From a bacterium (GTDB lineage: Bacteria > UBA3054): a DNA stretch of 5,644 nucleotides. Made by a program: the position numbers and the translations under genes. Below, piece after piece: positions 1-5,644 of the stretch. Below the pieces are notes generated by a model. That model ran no database searches. It was not told the origin of the DNA and saw nothing but the letters and a program-made list of their open reading frames with translations. Where the stretch lies: positions 1 to 5,644 of the forward strand of contig JAFYIM010000211.1 of NCBI GenBank assembly GCA_017538635.1, in the 5' to 3' direction. Position 1 is the stretch's first letter, and each line of letters opens with the position of its first letter.

Positions 1-23
1 CCCGCAAGGGCGGCTCTTTTTTT
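1..23 (+). terminator. 3' part of a rho-independent terminator of an upstream gene
   Basis: The window opens with CCC-GCAA-GGG, a stem closed by a GNRA-type tetraloop, followed by CGGCTC (11-16) and seven T (17-23). The bases that should pair with CGGCTC lie left of the window, so only the loop, the right arm and the U-tract are seen. This is the usual form of an intrinsic terminator for a forward-strand gene ending just before the window. The left arm is inferred, not seen. Confidence 0.7.
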
Positions 24-74
24 ACGCATTTCAGAATGGAAATGCCGCGCGAAACAAGATTATTGCTTCAATTC

Positions 75-104
75 TTGAATTTGTTTCACTTTTTCTGATA
101 CAAT
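75..104 (+). promoter_or_regulatory. Predicted sigma-70-type promoter of the large exported-protein gene
   Basis: TTGAAT (75-80) resembles a -35 box and TACAAT (99-104) a -10 box, with an 18-base spacer. Transcription would start near 110-112, giving a leader of about 85 bases before the ATG at 197. The -35 box overlaps a short inverted repeat, AATTC-TT-GAATT (70-81), which might be an operator or chance. The region lies between an upstream terminator and the gene, where a promoter is expected. It is predicted from consensus only. Confidence 0.5.
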
Positions 105-182
105 AATTACACCCTGTGGTTTGATTTTGCCTAATAACGCTGGACCAAATCGCAGCATAGGGCGCAATAATTTAACCATAAC

Positions 183-186
183 AGGA
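183..186 (+). promoter_or_regulatory. Weak ribosome binding site for the exported-protein gene
   Basis: AGGA lies 10 bases before the ATG at 197. An in-frame TAA at 179-181 rules out any earlier start in this frame, so ATG 197 is the most upstream choice. The signal peptide that begins there supports it. Confidence 0.5.
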
Positions 187-196
187 CATAAACGCC

Positions 197-3085
197 ATGA
201 AAAAGCCCAATTGTATTTTAGCCATACTTGCTGCGTTTATATTCGTTTGTTCCGCTTTTTCCACGACTGCCGAGCATCAAGCTTCTCTTTATAAAAGCTT
301 GGAGGATAAGCAACGAGAATTCGGAGGAGCGGTCAAGGACTATTACAAGTCCGTTCCCAAGGAAGAATGGCTGCCTTTATGGGAAGAGATTCTATCAACA
401 GATTCTTTGCAAGGATCCGTTACGGCATGGATGACATTTGCAGGAGGGCCTCTTCGCTTTATTAAACAAAACGACAAAGAGACTAGAGAGCGCCTCAAAA
501 GCAATTTTGAAGAGCGATGCGCCATGTCAAATCATTTCACCGTCAGCGAGTTTTCCGATAAAATGCTTGAGTTGTTTGGCGGCGAACTAAATTTAGCGAA
601 TTTTAAAAAGGTTAGCAAAGACAGAGGAAGCATAAGAAACAATATTTATGATGTCTGTGATGTTTTGAAACTTCTCGGTTTGCAGGAAGAACTGAACGAG
701 ATTACGCTTAAGCTGGCCGAAGAGCTAAAAGCCGGCAATTACCGCGAGTTTTCCGGCACCACCGTTATCGAACCGGTGCTTGGCGACTTAAGCACTTACA
801 ATTATTCCTGTTTTCCCAAGAAGAACGATATTTTAGAGGACTGGGAAACATTAAGAGACATTGCTAACCGCTATTATTACAATACGTATGACGCCTTTTT
901 GAAAGGCTTGAAAGAAACGGCCGTTTTTCACAGCAATTGCTTTTTCATCACAAAATTCTATTGCGAGAGTTTGCATGACGACAAATTGGCGAAAGAGTTT
1001 CTTCAAAGCAATTTTTCTTTGGATAAAGCCTGCACCCTAACAGAAGCTTTTCCCGAATATGTTGAACTTTGCAAAAAACTGGGCGTGCTTTTGGACAAAA
1101 GATACCGCACTCCCGAACTCTTTCAATGCCTACAGTGGCAGCTCTTCTTTAACAAGGATGATTTTTGTAATCAGGCTGACTGGTTCTGGGAAGATCTGGG
1201 CCTGGAGTGGTACAGGTCATACGACCATCAAAAGAAGGGGTGGGTCAAGCCGATTCTTGAAGGCGTCGAATATCCGTCTTCCTATGTGGTAAGAAGACTC
1301 TTTGCAATCTCCGATCCAGAAGATTTCAAAAATTACTTAAGAAAAAAGGTTGAAAAAAAGGACAACGATGTTTGCGCCTTTTTGGCCATGCTGACCAATG
1401 ATCCGGAAGAATTCGAAAAATGTATAAACATAATGTCTGATCGTCGCCGTAGCTATGCTGACTGTTCCTATGCAAACAAGGTTGGCTTATCCTGTATAAT
1501 TCTGAATCTGAAGGAAACTTTCCCAGCCACCTGTGCAAAGCCGCTTCTTGAAATGATAAAGCGCAGCGATCTTTTGAGCAACCCAGATGCTCCTTTTTAT
1601 GGTGAACGTTTTAAGAAGTGGTGTCTGGCTAAAAACGAGACAGAGGTAGCCGCCGAAATGGATGCCATGTTAAAAGACGTAAAACCAAAAGAAACCATAA
1701 GCATTTCGGATTATGATATAGATCTTAAGGGGATATTGGAAAAACCGATATTTGCATCCTGTTCTAATCCGGAGATTTACTTTATCAATCATCCCAGGAG
1801 GGAATGGCTGCCCAGTTGGAAAAAGCGTTTGTCTAGCGATGATTTGTCTGAAGCGGTTACCAATTGGCTTGTTTTTGCCAAATATCCTTTGAAGAGACTA
1901 AAGGACGAAGGCGGTTTTATCAAAAGCGAATTAAAAAGCAGATTGATCGCAAATTGCGAAAAGGATGATCATTATTCCTTTGAGGATTTCACTTCCGCGC
2001 TTGTCAATGCCAAGATCAACGAGAAATGTTTTCATGGTGAGAGTTGGGCTCATTTTTGTTCTAGCCTGAAAGGGATTGCAAATATATTAGGCTCAATAAC
2101 TTTTTATAACCTGGCCGACGCGCTCGTGTTTCTGGATCTTACCAATGAGTTGCCAAAAGTCGCGGAAAGAGCGCTGAGATCTATCGATTTTTCCGAACTG
2201 GATGTGCATGAACTCTCCGGCTATGAACACACCATTTTTGCTGATTCGCGTTGGGATCCTTCGTGGATCAGGGATTGTCCTTTTGGATATCATCTTAATG
2301 ATGTGTTAGAGTTCGTAAAGGAATACAAGCAGGAAGAGGTTTTTTTGCAATTCGCGAAAGAAAAACTGAAAGAACATCCGAACGCTTTGCCTCTTTTGAA
2401 CAAATATTGCATAGTTTTGGCCGATCAGAAAAGAGCGGAGGAAGCAAAAGCTTTTATAAACGAGTATTTCCCACCGGAAAAAATCTATCACAATCCTTAT
2501 GATCACAATCAATACTTTGAAGCGTTGAGGAAAGCTGGCGTTTCTTTTTCTGTAGCTGAATTCATAAAGGAATTTACCAGGATACAATTTGAGGAAAATC
2601 GCGAAATCCTGTTAAGATCGCACTGGCTTTGGTCTGGTTCCGACAGAGAGGAGCAAAAGGTTGCCAGAGCAATGCTCCAGCCGCTTCTAGCTTCCCTATC
2701 TGAGCAGACCTTCCTGACTTTGAAGCGCCTTAGCCAGGTCTCGGAGACCAATTGGTTCAATGCTTTTGTAAAGGAACACTGGGAAAAGCAGAAAACTTTG
2801 CCTTTCGCGGTTGAGATGGCTTTCATTACGGATGACCCCAAAGAGTATGCGGAATTAATTTCTTTCATAGCCAAGGAGGGAAGCCCAATGGTAGGCGACC
2901 TTGCTTTGCTTATCATGAAACTGAACGACGAAACCCCAGCAAGCTGCGCCGAGGACATGCTCACATTGATCCTAAAAAACGAACAAATATCAAAGGACCG
3001 CAACAATAAATATTCAAACCACTTTATAAGTTGGTGCGAGAAAAAGGGTAAAAAAGACGTCGCAGATAAGGTCAGATTGTTTTGA
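197..3085 (+). CDS. Exported protein of unknown function made of two tandem ~450-residue helical modules
   Basis: I do not recognise a named family. Residues 1-25 form a Sec signal peptide: a basic MKK start, a hydrophobic core at about 7-20, and a probable signal peptidase I cut near STTA|EH (25/26). The core lacks a proper lipobox (IFVC is not L-A/S-G/A-C), so a soluble periplasmic or secreted protein is more likely than a lipoprotein. The mature part is charged and rich in Lys, Glu, Phe, Trp and Leu, looks almost wholly alpha-helical, and has no further membrane segment. Residues about 32-490 and 510-958 align with each other end to end (EEWLPLW at 56-62 with REWLPSW at 535-541; NDPEEF at 401-406 with DDPKEY at 879-884; FPATCA with TPASCA). 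Stretches near 728-757 look TPR-like, so a protein-binding solenoid is possible, but that is inference. It carries about 23 cysteines after the signal peptide, some conserved between copies. It is flanked by its own promoter and terminator, so it is probably monocistronic. GC content is clearly lower than in the genes to its right. No catalytic motif was found. Confidence 0.9.
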   Translation: MKKPNCILAILAAFIFVCSAFSTTAEHQASLYKSLEDKQREFGGAVKDYYKSVPKEEWLPLWEEILSTDSLQGSVTAWMTFAGGPLRFIKQNDKETRERLKSNFEERCAMSNHFTVSEFSDKMLELFGGELNLANFKKVSKDRGSIRNNIYDVCDVLKLLGLQEELNEITLKLAEELKAGNYREFSGTTVIEPVLGDLSTYNYSCFPKKNDILEDWETLRDIANRYYYNTYDAFLKGLKETAVFHSNCFFITKFYCESLHDDKLAKEFLQSNFSLDKACTLTEAFPEYVELCKKLGVLLDKRYRTPELFQCLQWQLFFNKDDFCNQADWFWEDLGLEWYRSYDHQKKGWVKPILEGVEYPSSYVVRRLFAISDPEDFKNYLRKKVEKKDNDVCAFLAMLTNDPEEFEKCINIMSDRRRSYADCSYANKVGLSCIILNLKETFPATCAKPLLEMIKRSDLLSNPDAPFYGERFKKWCLAKNETEVAAEMDAMLKDVKPKETISISDYDIDLKGILEKPIFASCSNPEIYFINHPRREWLPSWKKRLSSDDLSEAVTNWLVFAKYPLKRLKDEGGFIKSELKSRLIANCEKDDHYSFEDFTSALVNAKINEKCFHGESWAHFCSSLKGIANILGSITFYNLADALVFLDLTNELPKVAERALRSIDFSELDVHELSGYEHTIFADSRWDPSWIRDCPFGYHLNDVLEFVKEYKQEEVFLQFAKEKLKEHPNALPLLNKYCIVLADQKRAEEAKAFINEYFPPEKIYHNPYDHNQYFEALRKAGVSFSVAEFIKEFTRIQFEENREILLRSHWLWSGSDREEQKVARAMLQPLLASLSEQTFLTLKRLSQVSETNWFNAFVKEHWEKQKTLPFAVEMAFITDDPKEYAELISFIAKEGSPMVGDLALLIMKLNDETPASCAEDMLTLILKNEQISKDRNNKYSNHFISWCEKKGKKDVADKVRLF
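290..1666 (+). repeat. Internal repeat copy 1 (residues ~32-490 of the exported protein)
   Basis: This is the first of two diverged tandem modules. It starts near SLEDK, has the signature EEWLPLW (56-62), a middle block with NDILEDW (210-216), and an end block NDPEEF...FPATCA...RFKKWC (401-476). Over the 35 columns of residues 56-90 against 535-569 I count 17 identities. Elsewhere similarity is lower but collinear, with offsets of 479 near the start and 471 near the end, so only small insertions or deletions separate the copies. Confidence 0.85.
1724..3070 (+). repeat. Internal repeat copy 2 (residues ~510-958 of the exported protein)
   Basis: This is the second module, in the same order: GILEK, REWLPSW (535-541), NELPKVAERAL in the position of QEELNEITLKL, NDVLEFV (701-707), NKYCIVL matching TKFYCESL, DDPKEY (879-884), PASCA and HFISWC (942-947). 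The copies keep little DNA identity beyond short runs such as GAATGGCTGCC, so the duplication is old. Confidence 0.85.
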
Positions 3086-3127
3086 GACCTGACAAAACAG
3101 AGATAAAAACGCTGAAACTTGCCAAAC

Positions 3128-3157
3128 AAAAAGGCGGACCGAAAGTCCGCCTTTTTT
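3128..3157 (+). terminator. Rho-independent terminator after the exported-protein gene
   Basis: A perfect 7-bp GC-rich stem, GGCGGAC (3133-3139) with GTCCGCC (3145-3151), has a CGAAA loop and is followed by six T (3152-3157). Five A (3128-3132) precede the stem, so pairing can extend into the T-run. It lies 47 bases after the TGA at 3083-3085 and separates this transcript from fic. Confidence 0.93.
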
Positions 3158-3179
3158 CGTGGCTTTTTGGGCTCTAATT

Positions 3180-3188
3180 TGGTATAAT
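3180..3188 (+). promoter_or_regulatory. Predicted extended -10 promoter of the fic gene
   Basis: TGG-TATAAT combines a consensus TATAAT (3183-3188) with an upstream TGn extension. The -35 region, around 3159-3165, is poor, which is typical of extended -10 promoters. Transcription would start near 3195, with a leader of about 34 bases. It sits directly after the preceding terminator, supporting an independent fic transcript. Confidence 0.68.
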
Positions 3189-3214
3189 ATATGCCGAACA
3201 GAACGATATCAAAT

Positions 3215-3220
3215 GGTGAT
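3215..3220 (+). promoter_or_regulatory. Ribosome binding site of fic (GGTGAT type)
   Basis: GGTGAT is complementary to the ATCACC part of the 16S rRNA 3' end rather than to the more usual CCTCC core. It lies 8 bases before ATG 3229. The next bases, TGATT-AA-AATCA (3217-3228), form a short inverted repeat filling the space between this site and the start codon. Confidence 0.55.
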
Positions 3221-3228
3221 TAAAATCA

Positions 3229-4071
3229 ATGACAGATGATGAAAAAATCGAGGGTTTAGCGGAGTTTGGCGAATACAAAAAGGCCGCTGATCCTGGCAAA
3301 AGTGAGAAGGCGCTTATTTGGCGCACCGCGATAGGCTTGCAGAAGGTGGATGACCTGACGACATCCTCTTATCTGCGGGAAACTGCTTTGCGCAACATCG
3401 AAGGCGAGATCACCATTGAAGAGACCGGTAAGATCATATCGGAATACTACAAGTCCAGGTCTATTAGGGAAGAAGCTGCCAAGACTCGCACGGACGAAGC
3501 CGACATCGTTGCGCAACGGATCGCCGCACTCCTTTCAGAGCCGACATTCACCTTGTCCGTTCCCTCTTACATAGCGATCCATCGCAAATTGTTCACGGGC
3601 GTTTTTCCTCATGCCGGAAAGATAAGAGATTACAACATCACTAAAGACGAGTGGGTGCTGAATAACGACACCGTTCGTTACGAGAGCTGGGACGTCATAG
3701 CGGACACGCTTGAATACGACATCTCCCGGGAAAAGGAATTCAGCTATAAAGGATTGAGCGTTGAGGAGACCATATCGCATTTCTCGCGTTTTATCGCCGA
3801 TCTGTGGCAGATACACGCTTTCGGCGAAGGGAACACCCGCGCCACGGCCATATTCGCTATAAAATATCTCAACGCCCTCGGCTTCAAAGCGGACAACGAT
3901 CTCTTTGCCGAGAAAGCTTTTTATTTCCGCAACGCTCTGGCCAGGGCGAATTACACCAATCTGCCTAAAGGAATACACCCTGATCTGGTTTACCTGGAGC
4001 GCTTCTTCACCAATCTTTTGGCCGGCGGAAGCTTTGATCTCAAGAGCCGCGAACTGCGCGTCACGGATTAA
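3229..4071 (+). CDS. Fic family protein with N-terminal inhibitory-helix-like segment
   Basis: Fic proteins usually transfer AMP, or another phosphate-containing group, from a nucleotide to a hydroxyl side chain of a target protein in the cytosol. The Fic core occupies about residues 110-265. The active-site motif is HAFGEGNTRATA (196-207) with the catalytic His196, acidic Glu200 for metal binding, Gly201-Asn202 and Arg204. Upstream, HAGKIRDYNITKDEW (128-142) fits the segment leading into the target-docking flap. The N-terminal part (about 28-75) contains ALRNIEGEITIEET; its IEG (57-59) resembles the inhibitory helix motif (S/T)xxxE(G/N) of VbhA-like antitoxins and self-inhibited Fic proteins. 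The Ser/Thr position is Leu54 here. The second motif arginine (HxFx(D/E)GNxRxxR) is Ala207, so the classical Arg-Glu inhibitory contact cannot form as described. ATG 3229 is secure: an in-frame TGA lies at 3217-3219 and there is no other Met in the 280 residues. No signal peptide or membrane segment. Substrate unknown; no separate antitoxin gene is adjacent. The family call is firm; the regulatory reading is inference. Confidence 0.93.
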   Translation: MTDDEKIEGLAEFGEYKKAADPGKSEKALIWRTAIGLQKVDDLTTSSYLRETALRNIEGEITIEETGKIISEYYKSRSIREEAAKTRTDEADIVAQRIAALLSEPTFTLSVPSYIAIHRKLFTGVFPHAGKIRDYNITKDEWVLNNDTVRYESWDVIADTLEYDISREKEFSYKGLSVEETISHFSRFIADLWQIHAFGEGNTRATAIFAIKYLNALGFKADNDLFAEKAFYFRNALARANYTNLPKGIHPDLVYLERFFTNLLAGGSFDLKSRELRVTD

Positions 4072-5054
4072 TCTTTTTTCTCGCGGATAAAGCAGCTCTT
4101 GGCGAGGGCGAAGCAGGGGCAGCCGTGGTATTTCTCGTAGACCAGCATGCAGGGGCAGTTCCATTTTAGGCCGTAGAGGCACATGGCCATTATGACGTAG
4201 TTGAGGTAGATGACAGGATGCCAGAGATACAAGCTGGCAAGGCCTATTACGGCGATCATGCCGGATTTCGAGCGATAAGAAAAAGCCACTTTTTCCGGCA
4301 TGAAGGAATAGCCGAAATAAAGATGCATGAAAGACAAGAAGAAGAGCACAGGCAGCGTCATTTTGTCCGTTATCACAAAATAAGCCAGAAGCCCGACTAA
4401 AACAAGGCGCACCGCGATCGACCACCAGTTGGCAATGGTGGGGACCAGCATGCGGGTGTTGTTCTGGTAGAGAAGATAGTCCGGATCTTTTTGGATAAGC
4501 ATCTGCTCCTCGTCCCTGGCTCTTTTGTACATCAAGGGCAGGAAGATGAGCGCCACCGCCAGGAAGCTCATGAAGTTGAAAAGCATGATCGAGCAGCCGG
4601 CGCACCAAAGAAGCAGCGAAGCGTACATCGGGTGCCTGGCCAAAGAGAAGGCGCCGCGGATTATTATGGGATGGTTTTCCTTTATCTCGATGTCGTCCGA
4701 CCAGAGTTTCCCAATGTTTACTTTGGCCCAGATGTGCCAGAAGGTGGCGAAAAGCAGCGCAACGAGGCCGATCGCGAAAAAGATATAGCGCGTGACATTG
4801 TCTTCTATTTTGAATTGGCCGAAGGAATTCAGCCAGAAGGGAAACAAAAGGATCACCAGGATCGTCATTTCCCTGGTGGCGAACCAATTTTGAGCTTCCT
4901 TGTCGAGTTTCTGGCGGTTTTTCGCGTGCTCGATGAACTTCAAAATGACCGCGATGAGCAGAACGATGCCGGTTGCGTAAACGAAGCCCATCCCTACAAG
5001 AAAGAGCGTTGGGTCTATGGAACGCTCCGCTAATTTATTGACAAACTCCAGCAT
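4068..5054 (-). CDS. ICMT/PEMT-like membrane methyltransferase with extra C-terminal membrane half and Cys-rich tail
   Basis: This 328-residue polytopic membrane protein has hydrophobic segments at about 16-40, 63-77, 89-108, 144-175 (likely a hairpin), 212-228, 233-249, 264-279 and 281-297. The middle part (about 105-206) matches the isoprenylcysteine carboxyl methyltransferase/phospholipid methyltransferase fold: GAFSLARHPMYAS (134-146) and KRARDEEQMLI (177-187) followed by DPDYLLYQ, the RHPxY and R-x-EE signatures that bind S-adenosylmethionine. Bacterial members methylate small lipids or sulfur compounds, or have unknown substrates; prenylated proteins are not a given. Residues 207-328 are additional: four more hydrophobic segments and a tail with CPC at 300-302 and CPC at 312-314 plus Cys321. 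A CAGC pair (151-154) lies in the catalytic domain. I do not recognise the C-terminal half. The start ATG overlaps the end of the Lgt-like gene by 20 bases and has GAGG 7 bases upstream, so translational coupling is likely. Its stop overlaps that of fic. Confidence 0.82.
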   Translation of the reverse strand: MLEFVNKLAERSIDPTLFLVGMGFVYATGIVLLIAVILKFIEHAKNRQKLDKEAQNWFATREMTILVILLFPFWLNSFGQFKIEDNVTRYIFFAIGLVALLFATFWHIWAKVNIGKLWSDDIEIKENHPIIIRGAFSLARHPMYASLLLWCAGCSIMLFNFMSFLAVALIFLPLMYKRARDEEQMLIQKDPDYLLYQNNTRMLVPTIANWWSIAVRLVLVGLLAYFVITDKMTLPVLFFLSFMHLYFGYSFMPEKVAFSYRSKSGMIAVIGLASLYLWHPVIYLNYVIMAMCLYGLKWNCPCMLVYEKYHGCPCFALAKSCFIREKKD

Positions 5055-5644
5055 GAGAACGCCTCGAAATAATGTAGATTAATATGGGGATGAAAACAAC
5101 AGCTAGGATATGATAGATGGTGAAAGGACCTATGATGCGGGGCTCGGTCCTAACGAATTCCACCAGGAAACGCATGATCAGATAAGACAAGAGATAGATC
5201 GGGAATAAAAGATCGATCCTTTTGGTCTTGAAATAAAACAGGAAAAGGCATAAGGCGGCCGAGAATTGGAAAACGCTTTCCACGAACTGAACGGGAAGGA
5301 TAAAGTTCCCTCCGCAGCAGCCGTTATAGAAGCAGCCGATCTTTCCGAAACCGGCGGCCACGGCCAAGGGAATAACGAAACGTCCTCCGAAGGAAGATGA
5401 GGTCTGGTGAGAGAAGGCTTTGTAGAGATTGATGGCGGTGAAGGCGCCAAGCAACCCTCCCATATAGCTTTTTCCGTTGATCAGCATGTCGCTGGAAAAG
5501 CCGTAGCTCAAAAGGACCGGGGCCTTCATGCCGATGATAAGGCCAAGGACGCCGCAAATGTAAACGTCGAGCTTGTGCCGGCTCTTCACAGCCGGCATCT
5601 TTATCATCCAGGCGACGAAAGCGCCCGCCACGATGCCAAGTACC
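5035..5644 (-). CDS. Lgt-like (prolipoprotein diacylglyceryl transferase family) membrane protein, 5' end outside window
   Basis: The reading frame stays open to the right edge (V-L-G-I precedes the GTG at 5629-5631), so the N-terminus is missing. Numbering from that GTG, at least five hydrophobic segments are seen, with the Lgt order of motifs: GVLGLIIGMKAPVLL (27-41), SYMGGLLGA (55-63) in place of S-x-HGGLIG, GKIGCFYNGCCGG (96-108) in place of GRIGNFINGE, LPVQFVES (112-119) in place of HPSQLYE, and RFLVEFVR (154-161) as in Lgt. Classical Lgt moves diacylglyceryl from phosphatidylglycerol to the lipobox cysteine of prolipoproteins in the inner membrane. Here the GGL histidine is Met57 and the HPSQLYE histidine is Leu112, while three cysteines (100, 105, 106) are gained. 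Cys-containing GC...NGCC variants occur in an Lgt-like subgroup. It may be a paralogue with another acceptor, so I give no symbol. It is followed by, and overlaps, the methyltransferase gene. Confidence 0.82.
   Translation of the reverse strand, partial: VLGIVAGAFVAWMIKMPAVKSRHKLDVYICGVLGLIIGMKAPVLLSYGFSSDMLINGKSYMGGLLGAFTAINLYKAFSHQTSSSFGGRFVIPLAVAAGFGKIGCFYNGCCGGNFILPVQFVESVFQFSAALCLFLFYFKTKRIDLLFPIYLLSYLIMRFLVEFVRTEPRIIGPFTIYHILAVVFIPILIYIISRRSHAGVCQ
5062..5065 (-). promoter_or_regulatory. Ribosome binding site of the methyltransferase gene, inside the end region upstream
   Basis: GAGG on the reverse strand (CCTC on the forward strand) lies 7 bases before the ATG at 5054-5052. It sits within the last codons of the Lgt-like gene, whose stop is at 5037-5035, so ribosomes finishing that gene pass over it. 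This fixes the start and supports coupled translation. Confidence 0.6.

Noticed and set aside
236..271. Lipobox in the signal peptide of the exported protein (Cys18)
   Set aside because: The residues before the cysteine are I-F-V rather than L-A/S-G/A, and Cys18 lies within the hydrophobic core. A signal peptidase I site near residue 25 fits better.
2509..3129. A 206-codon reverse open frame opposite the end of the exported-protein gene
   Set aside because: It is Ser/Phe-rich, as expected from the complement of a Lys/Glu-rich coding strand, and the forward frame here is supported by the internal repeat.
3191..3223. A ten-codon leader frame (ATG to TAA) just before fic
   Set aside because: Its ATG lies between the -10 box and the expected transcription start near 3195, so it would not be in the fic transcript, and it has no ribosome binding site.
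4047..4079. CGCG-AACTG-CGCG hairpin plus six T after the fic stop as a terminator
   Set aside because: The stem is only four base pairs and lies 13 bases before the T-run, inside the coding sequence. The T-run is explained by the Lys-Lys codons of the opposite gene. A role cannot be excluded, but the form is not that of an intrinsic terminator.
3535..4887. A 450-codon open frame on the reverse strand, antisense to fic and in another frame of the methyltransferase gene
   Set aside because: Its protein is rich in His, Arg, Pro and Leu with no recognisable motif, and it spans two convergent genes whose own frames show clear family motifs. It is a by-product of C/G-ending codons in those genes.
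4491..5033. A 180-codon forward open frame opposite the methyltransferase gene
   Set aside because: Composition rich in Glu, Gln, Arg and His, no motif, no promoter or ribosome site, and it mirrors the conserved ICMT-like frame on the other strand.

Overview
The window looks like a piece of chromosome from a bacterium of moderate GC content that uses the standard stop codons and conventional sigma-70-type promoters. An Sec-type signal peptide on the first protein and a membrane lipid-modification gene pair fit a free-living or host-associated bacterium, probably with a Gram-negative envelope. The taxon cannot be fixed from the sequence alone. No rRNA, tRNA, CRISPR array, insertion sequence or origin is visible.

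Layout. Bases 1-23 are the right part of a rho-independent terminator belonging to a gene left of the window. Bases 75-104 carry a promoter for a large forward gene (197-3085). It encodes an exported 962-residue protein of unrecognised family, built from two diverged tandem copies of a roughly 450-residue helical module. A strong terminator closes it (3128-3157). An extended -10 promoter (3180-3188) then drives a monocistronic Fic-domain gene (3229-4071) that carries its own N-terminal inhibitory-helix-like segment. On the reverse strand, reading in from the right edge, is a two-gene unit: a prolipoprotein diacylglyceryl transferase (Lgt)-like membrane protein (5644-5035, start outside the window) and a polytopic isoprenylcysteine carboxyl methyltransferase (ICMT)-like protein (5054-4068). 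These two genes overlap by 20 bases. The reverse unit and fic converge, sharing a TTAA in which both stop codons lie.

How the genes relate. The forward genes are separated by a terminator and a promoter, so they are independent transcripts. The reverse pair is likely a translationally coupled operon. The prototype enzymes of both its families act on lipidated cysteines at a membrane, but both proteins depart from the classical enzymes: the Lgt-like protein lacks the usual histidines and gains a Cys cluster, and the ICMT-like protein has an added C-terminal membrane half with a CxC...CxC tail. The points most worth a second look are the duplicated exported protein, the atypical Fic active-site/inhibitor combination, and the Lgt-like/ICMT-like pair. 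None of these is proven to be a new system from sequence alone.
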